Assembly: GCA_036491125.1 (NCBI GenBank)
Contig: DASXCO010000051.1
Location: 1 to 46,136 of the forward strand
Direction of reading: 5' to 3'
Source: Acidimicrobiales bacterium
GTDB taxonomy: Bacteria; Actinomycetota; Acidimicrobiia; Acidimicrobiales; AC-9
Length of the DNA: 46,136 nucleotides
Below are positions 22,870-31,720 of the stretch, in pieces. How positions within the stretch are numbered: position 1 is the first letter of the stretch; the number at the start of each line of letters is the position of its first letter. A model generated the notes under the pieces. The model was not told where the DNA came from, searched no databases, and saw only the letters and a program-made list of their open reading frames with translations. A program made the translations under genes and the position numbers.

Positions 22870-24180
22870 GTGAAGTTGCGCACGGGATCCAAGGCCGGCG
22901 CGGTCGCCCTTCTTACGGCAGCGCTGGCCGCGGCAGGGTGTAGCAGCGGCTCGTCGGGCGGTTCGTCGAGCCCGGGGACGTCGTCGTCGTCTGGGTCGGC
23001 CGCGTCGTCGTCTGGGTCGGCAGCGTCGTCGCGGGGTTTCGACGGCCACACGATCAAGGTCGCCGGGATCAGCGAGCTGTCGAACTTCGCCGGAGCCGAG
23101 ATCGGCTCAGAAGCGCGCTTCAAGAGAGCCAACGACACCAACGAGCTGAACGGCATCAAGATCCAGTTTCAGGAGATGGCGAACTCGAACTTCGATCCGG
23201 CCACGGCCTTGTCGGAGGTTCGCCGCCTCGTGACACAGGACCAGGTCTTTGCCATCGTGCCCGACCTCTCGGCCGAGAACCCGGGGCCGTACCTGGCTCA
23301 GCAGCAGGTCCCCTACCTCGGGTACGGGTTCGACACCAGCTATTGCAGCCCCACGCCGTCGACGTCGGTATGGGGCTTTGGCTACAACGGCTGCCTGGTG
23401 CCGACGAACCCGCCGAAGATGCCCGACTCCTTCAGCAACCTCTACAAGTACGTGAGCGGCAAGACCGGCAAGCAGCACCCGACCATGGCGCTCTTCTCCA
23501 GCGACATCCAGTCGGGCAAGGACGCCACCAAGTTCCAGGCCTCGGCGGCCCAGGGTGCCGGCTTCAACGTTGTCTACGCCAAGGGGGTCTTTCCGACTGT
23601 CACCTCTGACTACACGCCCTACGTCCAGCAGTGGCTGAGGGCCGCCGGCGGTAAGGCGCCTGACACGTTGACCTGCCTGGCGGCCACGCAATGCATCCAG
23701 ATCTGGCAGGCGGTGCAGGCGGCGGGCTACCAGGGCACCTTCTACCACACGCTGGGTAACGTCGATGCGCTGGCGAAGGTGTTCGCAGGCACTTACACGG
23801 CCGCCTTCTACAACACGGACACGGCGTCGAACCCCGGACTGGCCCAGATGCAAGCCGACTTCCAGGCGTTCAAGCCGGGCACCGCGCTCACCGGGTATTC
23901 CAACGTGCCGGCCTACTTCGCCGCCGATATGTTCATTCAGGCCGTGAAGAAGGTGGGGCGGAACATCACCCCCCAAGCCGTGCAGAAGGCACTTTCGACC
24001 ATCACCTGGCAGATTCCGGGGTTTGTCGGTCCGACCGTGTACCCGTCCTCGACCGCGGTGCCGACGCCAGCATGCACCGAGCTGCTAGCCGACCCGCCCG
24101 GGGGATCCGGGTACCAGATCGTCGAGCCCTTCAGCTGCTCGAACCGCCAGATCTCGATCGACCCGAACTTCACAGGATGA
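22870..24180 (+). CDS. ABC importer substrate-binding lipoprotein (branched-chain amino acid type)
   Basis: The protein is 436 residues from GTG 22870, with GGAGG 8 bases upstream. The signal peptide KLRTGSKAGAVALLTAALAA ends in an AAGC lipobox with Cys24. A Ser/Gly/Ala linker encoded by a 21-bp tandem repeat follows. From residue about 60 the type 1 periplasmic-binding fold begins (HTIKVAGISELSNFAGAEIG, FQEMANSNFDPATALSEVRR, VFAIVPDLSAENPGPYLAQQ). In this family (Peripla_BP_6) ligands include amino acids but also aromatic and cyclic acids. The importer genes follow downstream, so this is its binding protein. Confidence 0.9.
   Translation: MKLRTGSKAGAVALLTAALAAAGCSSGSSGGSSSPGTSSSSGSAASSSGSAASSRGFDGHTIKVAGISELSNFAGAEIGSEARFKRANDTNELNGIKIQFQEMANSNFDPATALSEVRRLVTQDQVFAIVPDLSAENPGPYLAQQQVPYLGYGFDTSYCSPTPSTSVWGFGYNGCLVPTNPPKMPDSFSNLYKYVSGKTGKQHPTMALFSSDIQSGKDATKFQASAAQGAGFNVVYAKGVFPTVTSDYTPYVQQWLRAAGGKAPDTLTCLAATQCIQIWQAVQAAGYQGTFYHTLGNVDALAKVFAGTYTAAFYNTDTASNPGLAQMQADFQAFKPGTALTGYSNVPAYFAADMFIQAVKKVGRNITPQAVQKALSTITWQIPGFVGPTVYPSSTAVPTPACTELLADPPGGSGYQIVEPFSCSNRQISIDPNFTG
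22984..23025 (+). repeat. Two 21-bp tandem repeats in the lipoprotein linker
   Basis: Copies at 22984-23004 and 23005-23025 differ at one base. They encode repeated SSSGSAA-type linker units right after the lipidated Cys, probably a flexible spacer to the membrane. Confidence 0.8.
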
Positions 24181-24324
24181 CAACGCACCTCATCCTGCTG
24201 GACCTGGGAGGCGCGGGGCTGGGGCGGGCTCGCGCTGTGACGTCGCGTTGAGTGGGCATGGCGCTGGGGGCGTGGAGGCCCCCGAGTCGCCAAGATGGAG
24301 TGAGCGGCGATCAGGGGACGACCG

Positions 24325-25161
24325 ATGAGCACCCGCCCTGTCTCGCTTGCCTCCACGAACTCGGCACCGTCGGAGGCGGCCGTGCTGGTGCTGGAGGACA
24401 TCGCCGTCCGCTTTGGTGGGGTCACGGCGCTGGGGGGAGTGTCGCTGACCGTGGGCCGAGGTGAGGTCTGCGGATTGATCGGCCCCAACGGAGCGGGGAA
24501 GACGACCCTGTTCGACGTGGTGTCGGGAGTCCGTCGTCCCGAGCGGGGCCGCGTCGTGATGGACGGCGTCGACATCAGCTCACTCGGGCCACCGCAGCGG
24601 TGCTGGAAGGGGATGCGCCGTACCTTCCAGCGGGTCCAGACCTTCGGCTGGTTGACCGTGGAGGAGAATGTGCTGGCCGCGACCGAGTGGCGCGGCGGCG
24701 GGGGTGGGCTCCTGGCCGATCTCGTCGCCCTGCCTACCCGCCGTCGCCGGGAGCGAGCTCGCCGCGCCTTGGCCGACGGTGCGCTCGAGCGCTGCGGCCT
24801 CACGAAGGTGCGCTCGGAGTACGCCGGGTCGCTGCCCATCGGCATCGCCCGGATGGTCGAGTTCGCCCGGGCGACCGTGGAGCCGCCCCGGTTGCTGTTG
24901 CTGGACGAACCGGCGGCCGGTCTGGACGAGGAAGAGGCAGGTCGACTCGGCGAGCAGATCGAAGCAGTACGAGCGGAAACCGGGTGCGCCGCGCTCCTGG
25001 TGGAGCACAACTCGGGTTTCGTAATGGCGCGCAGCGACCGGGTCGTGGTGCTGGCGTTGGGATCGGTCCTGGCCATCGGGTCGCCCGAGGCGATCCAGGC
25101 CGACCCGATGGTGCGGAGTGCCTACCTCGGAGATGGTTCGCCCAATGGGGGAGGGAGGTAG
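24325..25161 (+). CDS. livG: LivG-like ABC transporter ATP-binding protein
   Basis: This 278-residue ATPase has Walker A GPNGAGKTT (K59), a Q-loop in RRTFQRVQTFGWLTVEENV, Walker B LLLLDEPAAGLDEEE and the switch His in LLVEHNSGF. The C-terminal GSVLAIGSPEAIQADPMV, typical of LivG, is present. The signature position, normally LSxGQ or LPYGQQR, reads SLPIGIARMVE (from residue 169), an unusual variant lacking the Gln. A 144-base gap separates it from the binding-protein gene, with no feature seen in it. The fused permease gene begins 7 bases after its stop. Confidence 0.87.
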   Translation: MSTRPVSLASTNSAPSEAAVLVLEDIAVRFGGVTALGGVSLTVGRGEVCGLIGPNGAGKTTLFDVVSGVRRPERGRVVMDGVDISSLGPPQRCWKGMRRTFQRVQTFGWLTVEENVLAATEWRGGGGGLLADLVALPTRRRRERARRALADGALERCGLTKVRSEYAGSLPIGIARMVEFARATVEPPRLLLLDEPAAGLDEEEAGRLGEQIEAVRAETGCAALLVEHNSGFVMARSDRVVVLALGSVLAIGSPEAIQADPMVRSAYLGDGSPNGGGR

Positions 25162-25168
25162 CGGCAGC

Positions 25169-28054
25169 GTGACCAAGCTGTTGAACCTGGTCCTTTCTGG
25201 CGCGGTGACCGGGTCGATCTACTCCATCATGGCCTCCGGGCTCGTTCTGACCTACACGACGTCGGGGATCTTCAACTTCGCTCACGCCGCGGTCGCCTTC
25301 GCCGTCGCCTACCTCTACTACCAGCTGCACTCCGGTCTGGGCGTACCCATCGTTCCGGCCCTGCTGATATCGGTGCTGATCTTCGCTCCGTTGCTGGGAT
25401 TGCTGCTGGACTGGTTGATCCTTCGCCGTCTCGCCAAGGCACCGGTGTACGCCCGTATCGTCGGGACCATCGGCCTGCTCGTCGCCCTCCCGGCCCTGAT
25501 GCAGTGGCTGGTGGTCACCCTCGGCAACAACGTGCTCGGCCTGGGTCTGCTCGGCAACGCGGCGTCCTCACAGGGGGGCGGCCAGGTGCCGGGGGTGGGC
25601 CCCAACCCCGCGCACGTGTACCACCCCCTGCACGGGGTGGCGCTGACCTCCGACCAGCTGGCCGTGTTCGTGGTCGCCGCCCTCGCCGCCGCCGGCCTCT
25701 GGTTCCTACTGCGCCGCACACGGGTCGGCCTGGAGATGCGCGCGGTCGTCGACCGCGACAGCCTCGCCGGGCTTCGGGGCGTCAACTCCGGGCGCACCTC
25801 AGCCACCGCCTGGATCCTCACCATGATCCTCGCCGGCCTCGGCGGTGTGCTCATAGCCCCCCTCTTTCAGCTCGACGACACCACCTTCACCCTCGTCGTG
25901 CTCGGCTCACTGGCCGCCGTGGTGCTCGGCGGGCTGCGCTCCCTGCCCATCGCGTTCGCCGGGGGCCTGTTGCTCGGCGTGGTGCAGAACCTCATCGCCG
26001 GCTACAACAACGTCCTGCCCAGCTTCATCGGCAACCTGACCGGCCTCCGATCGGCCGTGCCGTACCTACTCGTCCTGGTGCTGGGCTTGATCATCGGTCG
26101 GGACCGCTCCCGTCAGGCGGGCTCGGTCGCCGAGGAGCGGTCGCCGCCCGACCATCGCCGGGGGATGTCCGCGCTCCGCCGGAGGCTGCCGTGGGCGGTC
26201 TTTGTCGTGCTCCTGGTCGGGTTCTCGATGCAGTGGCTGAACGTGTCCTGGCTGCGGGCCGACACCTACGACCAGACCGTGATCGCCCAGGGGCTCGCCA
26301 CCGCCATCATCTTCCTGTCGTTCGTCATCGTGACGGGAATGGGGGGCATGGTCAGCCTTGCCCAAGCGACCTTTGTCACCGCAGGCGGGTTCGCTGCCGG
26401 GTGGGCCCTCAGCCGGAACTGGGGCATCGACATCCCGCTCATCGCCTCGCATGGACACCTCAACTTCGCCTGGGCAGTGCTCATCGCCACTGTCGCGGCG
26501 GCGGCATTGGGGGCGCTGATCGCCTTGCCAGCCGTCCGGCTGGGCGCCGTCTACCTGGCTGTCTGGTCACTGGCGGCCGCATTCTTCTTCTCCTTGGTGC
26601 CCTTCGCCTACGACGCCATCGGCAAGGGGCAGCTGGGCTGGACCATCCCGTCCCCGGGATTGAACGTGCCAGGTCTCAACTGGGTGCACACCCTTGCGGC
26701 CCCTCAGGGCGGGGCGTTCAACTTCAGCCGCCTGGCCGACCAGATTCTTCTCTTCTTGGCCGTGTTCGGCGTGATCACGGCCGTGATCCACGCGCTGCTG
26801 CGCTCGGCGTCGGGACGAGCGATGCTCGCCGTGCGCAGCTCTCCCATCGCAGCTCAGGCATTCGGCATCCGAGCCAACCGCACCAGGATCCTCATCTTCG
26901 CCCTGTCGGCCGGCATCGCCGGGCTCGGTGGGGTCATGCTCAGCTTGTTCTCGTCCGCCGCCAGCAACAGCACCGCGCCGCCACTCATCGGCCTCGTCTG
27001 GCTGGCGGTGGTCGTAGTGTTCGGCATTCGCCGGCCGGGCGGTGCGCTCCTTGCCGGCTTGTTCGTCGCCGGGGCCACCGCGTTGTTCCACTGGATGTCG
27101 TCGGTCCTACCCGGCGGCTCGATCAACACGCTCGTCACCTCGGTCTACTTCGTCCCGATCCTGTCGGGCCTCGGTGCCATCCAGCTCGCCCGGGAGCCCG
27201 ACGGCATTCTGTCGCTGGCGGGCCGGACGCGGCTGAGGTGGCCCGGAACGAGGCGGCGGGAGCGGATCGCCGCGGTCGAGGCTGGTATGCACGGCGGCAC
27301 GGTCCCTGAGCATGAGCGGACCCACACCGGCGCGGCCGCCACGGGACCCGGCGATCCCGACGCCGCCCTGTCGCTCTCAGGAATCGTCGCTGGTTATGGC
27401 GACGCGGAGGTCCTCCACGGGGTGACGATGAACCTCTACGCCGGAAAGGTCATCGCGCTGCTCGGCGCCAACGGCGCTGGAAAGTCGACTCTCTGTGGTG
27501 TCGCCGCCGGCCTGGTCGCGCCCACCGACGGAAGCATCACGCTGAAGGGGACCGACCTCACTGCTCGCCCCGCCTACCAACGCGCCCGTGCCGGCCTCGT
27601 GTTGGTCCCCGAGGCGCGCGGGGTGTTCCCTGGCCTCACGGTCGAGGAGAATCTCTCTGTGTCTCTCCGTGTCCCTCAGGACCGGGAACGGGCCTACTCG
27701 CGCTTTCCCCTCTTGGCCCAGCGCCGCAATCAGCACGCGGGCCTGCTGTCCGGCGGCGAGCAGCAGATGCTGAGTCTCGCTCCGGCGCTGGCCGATCCTC
27801 CAGCGGTGCTGATCGCCGATGAGCCCACGCTCGGACTGGCACCGCTCGCGGCCGAGGAGGTCTTGCGGGCGATCCTCGAGCTGCGTGACGACGACACGGC
27901 CGTGCTCCTGGTCGAAGAGCACGCCCAGAACGCCCTTCAGGTCGCTGACTCGGTCGTCTGCATGGACCTGGGCCTCGTGACCTGGACTGGCGCCACGGCG
28001 GAGGCGGACATCGACCAGCTCAGCGCCACCTATCTGGGAAGCGCCAAGGCGTGA
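25169..28054 (+). CDS. LivH-LivM-LivF triple fusion (two permeases and an ATPase)
   Basis: This 961-residue polypeptide starts at GTG 25169. Residues 1 to about 320 are a LivH-like permease (ASGLVLTYTTSGIFNFAHAA, ARIVGTIGLLVALPAL, MRAVVDRDSLAGLRGVN). A basic linker leads to a LivM-like permease from about 333 to 690 (GMGGMVSLAQATFVTAGGFA, ALPAVRLGAVYLAVWSLAAA, MLAVRSSPIAAQAFGI). A charged linker then leads to a LivF-like ATPase from about 715 to the end: Walker A GANGAGKST (K772), signature LSGGEQQ (near 861), Walker B VLIADEPTLGLAP and switch LLVEEHAQNA. Separate LivH, LivM and LivF are the norm. No frameshift is visible across the junctions. With the LivG-like ATPase and the lipoprotein this gives a complete importer. 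Confidence 0.92.
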   Translation: MTKLLNLVLSGAVTGSIYSIMASGLVLTYTTSGIFNFAHAAVAFAVAYLYYQLHSGLGVPIVPALLISVLIFAPLLGLLLDWLILRRLAKAPVYARIVGTIGLLVALPALMQWLVVTLGNNVLGLGLLGNAASSQGGGQVPGVGPNPAHVYHPLHGVALTSDQLAVFVVAALAAAGLWFLLRRTRVGLEMRAVVDRDSLAGLRGVNSGRTSATAWILTMILAGLGGVLIAPLFQLDDTTFTLVVLGSLAAVVLGGLRSLPIAFAGGLLLGVVQNLIAGYNNVLPSFIGNLTGLRSAVPYLLVLVLGLIIGRDRSRQAGSVAEERSPPDHRRGMSALRRRLPWAVFVVLLVGFSMQWLNVSWLRADTYDQTVIAQGLATAIIFLSFVIVTGMGGMVSLAQATFVTAGGFAAGWALSRNWGIDIPLIASHGHLNFAWAVLIATVAAAALGALIALPAVRLGAVYLAVWSLAAAFFFSLVPFAYDAIGKGQLGWTIPSPGLNVPGLNWVHTLAAPQGGAFNFSRLADQILLFLAVFGVITAVIHALLRSASGRAMLAVRSSPIAAQAFGIRANRTRILIFALSAGIAGLGGVMLSLFSSAASNSTAPPLIGLVWLAVVVVFGIRRPGGALLAGLFVAGATALFHWMSSVLPGGSINTLVTSVYFVPILSGLGAIQLAREPDGILSLAGRTRLRWPGTRRRERIAAVEAGMHGGTVPEHERTHTGAAATGPGDPDAALSLSGIVAGYGDAEVLHGVTMNLYAGKVIALLGANGAGKSTLCGVAAGLVAPTDGSITLKGTDLTARPAYQRARAGLVLVPEARGVFPGLTVEENLSVSLRVPQDRERAYSRFPLLAQRRNQHAGLLSGGEQQMLSLAPALADPPAVLIADEPTLGLAPLAAEEVLRAILELRDDDTAVLLVEEHAQNALQVADSVVCMDLGLVTWTGATAEADIDQLSATYLGSAKA

Positions 28055-28086
28055 GGGAGGCGACGTGGCAGTGCGTGATCGACTCG

Positions 28087-29001
28087 TCAGGTCGCCAGGG
28101 GAAGGCCGTGTCCCTCGGCGCCACCCACGGGATTCTCCGTCTTTCCGAAGCGATCAGCCCGTTGGCGCAGCGTGTTGGCCATACCGTCGACGGGGCCCAG
28201 GGTGATGACGAAGCGACCGGCAACGATGCCGTCGAGGACGGCGTCGGCGAGCTCGTCGAGGGGCTGCAGGGGGAGCCCGCGTCCTGCCTTTGCCGCCTGT
28301 TCCTTGAGCGACTCGATGGTGAGGGGTTCGGTCGGACGAGGTACCTCCCGCCCCCATCGGGCCGGGCGATTGCGGTCGCTCGTCCACATGCCGGTGGCGA
28401 GCAGCCCCTTCCCGCTCGGGAAGAAGAGCGAGGCGGCCACGTTGGCCCCGACCTCCTCGAGCTGGACGCCCAGGCACTCCGTCAGGATTGACACAGCGGC
28501 CTTGCTCGCCGCGTAGGCCGAGGCGGTGGGCATCGGCGTGATGCCGCCGTCTCCGGAGGTCGTGTTGATGACGTAGCCCGGTTCGCCGCTGGCGATCATC
28601 CGCGGAACGAACGCCTGGATGCCGAAGATCACCCCGTTGACATTGACGGCGTGCACCCACCTCCAGTCGTTCGGTGTCGTCTCCCACACCTTGGCCGCAG
28701 GAGCGCCGACCCCGGCGTTGTTGAACAGCAGATTGGTCCGTCCGAAGCGCTCGTACACCTGGTCGGCGAGGGATCTGACCGACTCGAAGTCAGTGACGTC
28801 GGTGACGACAGCCACCAGCTCTCTGCCCGGGGGGGCCGCCACCTCGTCGATCGCACGGTCGAGCGCCTTCTTCTCGACGTCCGCGATCACCACGTCTGCG
28901 TCGGCGGTCAGGAGCGCTTCACACAGGGCCCTGCCGATGCCCGAGGCACCTCCGGTGACGACTGCGACCTTGCCGCTGAAGCTCGTGATCGGGCTCGACA
29001 T
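28087..29001 (-). CDS. SDR family oxidoreductase
   Basis: The protein is 304 residues from ATG 29001, with GAGGAGA upstream. It has VAVVTGGASGIGRALCE, VVIADVEKKALD (acidic residue favouring NAD), LLFNNAGVGA, Ser in INTTSGDGG and Tyr/Lys in SAYAASKAAVS. After the active site, VAASLFFPSGKGLLATGMW is a longer variant of the substrate loop. It is convergent with the transporter gene, with 32 bases between, and divergent from a SnoaL-like gene across a strong palindrome. Confidence 0.86.
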   Translation of the reverse strand: MSSPITSFSGKVAVVTGGASGIGRALCEALLTADADVVIADVEKKALDRAIDEVAAPPGRELVAVVTDVTDFESVRSLADQVYERFGRTNLLFNNAGVGAPAAKVWETTPNDWRWVHAVNVNGVIFGIQAFVPRMIASGEPGYVINTTSGDGGITPMPTASAYAASKAAVSILTECLGVQLEEVGANVAASLFFPSGKGLLATGMWTSDRNRPARWGREVPRPTEPLTIESLKEQAAKAGRGLPLQPLDELADAVLDGIVAGRFVITLGPVDGMANTLRQRADRFGKTENPVGGAEGHGLPLAT

Positions 29002-29030
29002 CGCTGCTCTCCTCGAGTCAGGTGTCCTCG

Positions 29031-29049
29031 ACATATATCTGATATATGT
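29031..29049. promoter_or_regulatory. 19-bp perfect palindrome between divergent SDR and SnoaL-like genes
   Basis: ACATATATCTGATATATGT has 9-base arms around one central base. A smaller inverted repeat, CTCGA-TAAT-TCGAG, follows at 29061-29074. In a genome this GC-rich an AT-rich perfect palindrome in a divergent promoter region is a strong operator candidate. The regulator is unknown; TetR or GntR members in this window are candidates. Confidence 0.6.
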
Positions 29050-29096
29050 ATCATAACTCGCTCGATAATTCGAGGGCAATCGGGAGAGAATCACTC

Positions 29097-29546
29097 ATGA
29101 CCTGGTCCGACCAGATCGCCGATCGGCTTACCCTGCGCGAGGTGTCAGACCGGTACGCAAGGGCAGTTGATCGACGCGACGCCGACGCCATCGCCGACAT
29201 CTTCACCGAGGACGCCGAGCTCAGCATTCATGAGCCCGCAGAGGCCGAACCGCCCTCCCGAGTGCTTCGAGGCCGCAGCGAGATCAGTGGGATCCCGCGG
29301 TTGATCGCTCGGTATCCCAAGACCTTCCACTTCATGGGGAACGCTCTCTACGAGATCGACGACGACTCGGCAACGGGTGAGGTCTACTGCGTGGCTCACC
29401 ATCTGACCCACGACCCTGCAGGTGCGACTGACTACGTCATGCTCATCCGGTACCTCGACGCCTACCAGCGGTGCGACGATGGTCGTTGGAGGATCAGCAG
29501 TCGTCGTCTCCTCGTCGACTGGACCGAGGATCGCGCGACCGGCTGA
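29097..29546 (+). CDS. SnoaL-like / NTF2-fold protein
   Basis: The protein is 149 residues from ATG 29097, with GGGAGAG at good spacing. The start LTLREVSDRYARAVDRRDADAI and FTEDAELSI is the standard opening of SnoaL_4-type NTF2-fold proteins, followed by ARYPKTFHFMGNALYEID and a C-terminal RWRISSRRLLVDW. Members act as dehydratases, isomerases or hydroxylase-associated proteins on cyclic substrates such as steroids and aromatic compounds. It lies 113 bases upstream of a P450 on the same strand and may be cotranscribed with it. Confidence 0.85.
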   Translation: MTWSDQIADRLTLREVSDRYARAVDRRDADAIADIFTEDAELSIHEPAEAEPPSRVLRGRSEISGIPRLIARYPKTFHFMGNALYEIDDDSATGEVYCVAHHLTHDPAGATDYVMLIRYLDAYQRCDDGRWRISSRRLLVDWTEDRATG

Positions 29547-29659
29547 AAGGCGAGATGCGCCTGCACGCGGTGGCCGGAGTGCCTACAATATACGATCTGA
29601 GGCCACCCGCCAAGGGGAGCAGTGCTCCCAGGCCGACTGGAGGTTGAGCGCTGACCGTC

Positions 29660-30850
29660 ATGGAGGACATCTACTGGGACCCGTTCGACACCGACATCGA
29701 CACGAATCCCTACGAGATCTGGCGCAGGATGCGGGATCGCGCTCCTGTGTACCGGAACGAGCGCTACGACTTCTGGGCTCTCAGCCGCTTCGACGACGTC
29801 CAGGCCGCCCACCATGACGTGGCGACCTACATCTCCGGACGGGGCACGGTGCTGGAGATGATGGGCGCCGAGATGAGCGAGGCCGGCCCCATGATGATCT
29901 TCATGGACCCGCCCGAGCACGACCGGCTTCGCCAGCTCGTATCGCGGGCGTTCACACCCAGACGGGTGGCGGCCCTCGAGGAGCGCGTCCGTGAGGTGTG
30001 CAGTGAATATCTCGACCCACAAGTGGGAGGGGACGGGTTCGACTACCTCCGTGACTTCGGCGCCCAGCTTCCGTCGCGGATCATCTCCCACCTGCTGGGG
30101 GTACCGCCGTCGGACCGGCCCGCCGTTCTCGAGCTGATAGACACCCTGTTCCACATCGAGCCCGGTGTCGGGATGATCAACGACGTTTCGCTGACCGCCG
30201 GGATCGAGCTCAACCAGTATCTCCATGGTCAGCTCGAGGAACGCCGCCGTCACCCCCGTGACGACCTCCTCACCGGCCTGGTCCAGTCCGAGCTGACCGA
30301 CGAGACTGGCGCACCTCGGCGCCTCACCGACGAAGAGAGCGCCAGCTTCGCCAATCTTCTCGTCAGCGCCGGCACCGAGACAGTCGCACGGCTCCTCGGT
30401 TGGGCCGCCGTCGTCTTGGCCGACTACCCGGAGCAGCGGGCGGAGCTGGCGGGTGACTCCTCCCTCCTCCCCAAGGCGGTCGAGGAGCTGCTCCGCTTCG
30501 AGGCCCCGTCACCGGTGCAGGGACGATGGGCCACCAGAGAGGTGGAGCTCCACGACAAGGTCATCCCGGCGCAGTCGAAGGTGCTGCTCCTCACCGGCTC
30601 GGCCGATCGCGACGAGCGCAAGTACCCCGACGCCGATCGCTTCGACATCCATCGTCAGATGGACGGCCACGTCGCCTTCGGATTCGGGACCCACTTCTGC
30701 GTGGGCGCCGCCCTTGCCCGCCTCGAGGGTCGAATCGCCCTGGAGGAGACGCTGGCTCGCTTCCCACGGTGGGAGGTCGATCACGAGCACGCCGAACGCC
30801 TCCACACCAGCACGGTCCGGGGCTACAAGAGGGTCCCCATTCTGGTCTGA
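29660..30850 (+). CDS. Cytochrome P450
   Basis: This 396-residue P450 has heme-binding VAFGFGTHFCVGAALAR with the Cys ligand at 347, I-helix LVSAGTETVAR (A237-G238-T239-E240-T241), E-x-x-R in VEELLRFEAP, and the C-helix region DPPEHDRLRQLVSRAFTPRR. The PF/WDP N-terminus and FDIHRQMDGHVAFG are typical of actinobacterial class I enzymes. It is different in sequence from the P450 at 17457, so this is not a recent duplication. An AT-rich segment TACAATATAC at 29584-29593 may be part of its promoter. GGAGG lies 15 bases before the ATG, so the start is a little uncertain. Confidence 0.9.
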   Translation: MEDIYWDPFDTDIDTNPYEIWRRMRDRAPVYRNERYDFWALSRFDDVQAAHHDVATYISGRGTVLEMMGAEMSEAGPMMIFMDPPEHDRLRQLVSRAFTPRRVAALEERVREVCSEYLDPQVGGDGFDYLRDFGAQLPSRIISHLLGVPPSDRPAVLELIDTLFHIEPGVGMINDVSLTAGIELNQYLHGQLEERRRHPRDDLLTGLVQSELTDETGAPRRLTDEESASFANLLVSAGTETVARLLGWAAVVLADYPEQRAELAGDSSLLPKAVEELLRFEAPSPVQGRWATREVELHDKVIPAQSKVLLLTGSADRDERKYPDADRFDIHRQMDGHVAFGFGTHFCVGAALARLEGRIALEETLARFPRWEVDHEHAERLHTSTVRGYKRVPILV

Positions 30851-30881
30851 GGCGCGCCGCGCCACCCGGGCCGGCCTCTGG

Positions 30882-31646
30882 TCAGCGCACGGCGTCGTAG
30901 CGACTGTGGGCGTAGGGCTCGAAGGCATCGGGGTCAACCGGACCGACCACCTTCGGCTCGTGCGTCGCCCGCCGGATGGTCCAGCTCGTCGACACCGTGT
31001 CGACGACGGGGAGGTCGACGACAGGACAGCTCGGAAGGTCGCGCAGCACCAGCTTGCCTTCGACCCGCTCCAGTGACTGGGGGGCACGAACCTGGTCGAC
31101 ACGCACGAGGAGAGGACCCGCGTCGAAGCCGTCGCCGTCCACGGCGGGAAGGAACTTGAACCACCACTGGATGGCGGGGTACTCGGCCGGTGTCTCCAGC
31201 TTCTCGACGACATCGCCGATGATCTCCACGAAGGTGACGCCCTGGCGACTCATGCGGCCTTCCACGTGGTCACCGTCACGCGTCAGCTCGATGTCGGCCA
31301 GCTTCTTGGGCTCGCCGAACCTCTCCCGGCTGATCGAGACGGCCGGCTCGAGGTCGATGGGGATCAGCAGCGGATACTCACCCGTCTCGCCCCGGTACCT
31401 GGCGTCGACCGCGAAGTACCCGACCATCTCGTGGTACGTGAAGTCACCGAACTGAAGGTTGATCTCCGTGATGCGGGTGTGGACCCGAGGCTCGTCGGGA
31501 GGCTCCAGGGGTGGTGGGATGACCGCTGCCAGGACGTCAGGGTCGGTGAGGTACACGGCCTCCAGCGACGGCAAGACGGGTGAGAAGCTGTTGGCGCCGT
31601 GGGACTTCCCTGTCGGAGGCTCCCTCACCCAACGGTTCTGGCTCAT
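30882..31646 (-). CDS. Acetoacetate decarboxylase family protein
   Basis: The protein is 254 residues from ATG 31646, with GAGGGGG upstream. ADC-family features include ITEINLQFGDFTYHEMVGYF, YPLLIPIDLEPAVSISRERF and GEPKKLADIEL. The adjacent lysines K114 and K115 fall where acetoacetate decarboxylase carries its Schiff-base lysine and the neighbouring pKa-lowering lysine. Many family members decarboxylate other beta-keto acids or act as aldolase/dehydratase-like Schiff-base enzymes, so the reaction is open. It is divergent from a TetR gene; the gap holds the operator-like element copy B, so TetR control is likely. Confidence 0.85.
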   Translation of the reverse strand: MSQNRWVREPPTGKSHGANSFSPVLPSLEAVYLTDPDVLAAVIPPPLEPPDEPRVHTRITEINLQFGDFTYHEMVGYFAVDARYRGETGEYPLLIPIDLEPAVSISRERFGEPKKLADIELTRDGDHVEGRMSRQGVTFVEIIGDVVEKLETPAEYPAIQWWFKFLPAVDGDGFDAGPLLVRVDQVRAPQSLERVEGKLVLRDLPSCPVVDLPVVDTVSTSWTIRRATHEPKVVGPVDPDAFEPYAHSRYDAVR

Positions 31647-31720
31647 ACCCGCGCCCCCTCGGCTCTGCCGGGTCGGTTGCTCGACTTCCGTCGCTTCGAC
31701 TTTTCCCTCTTCTAAGCAGA

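Noticed and set aside
22984-23025. Possible CRISPR or mobile-element repeat
   Set aside because: The units are contiguous without spacers, are in frame and encode a Ser/Gly linker.
25504-27309. 601-residue open frame inside the permease fusion
   Set aside because: It is Arg/Pro-rich with no membrane segments and lies wholly within the well-supported LivH-LivM coding frame; a GC-bias shadow.
30851-30881. Rho-independent terminator between the P450 and ADC-like genes
   Set aside because: GC-rich self-complementary bases (GGCGCGCC) are present but no T-run follows on either strand.
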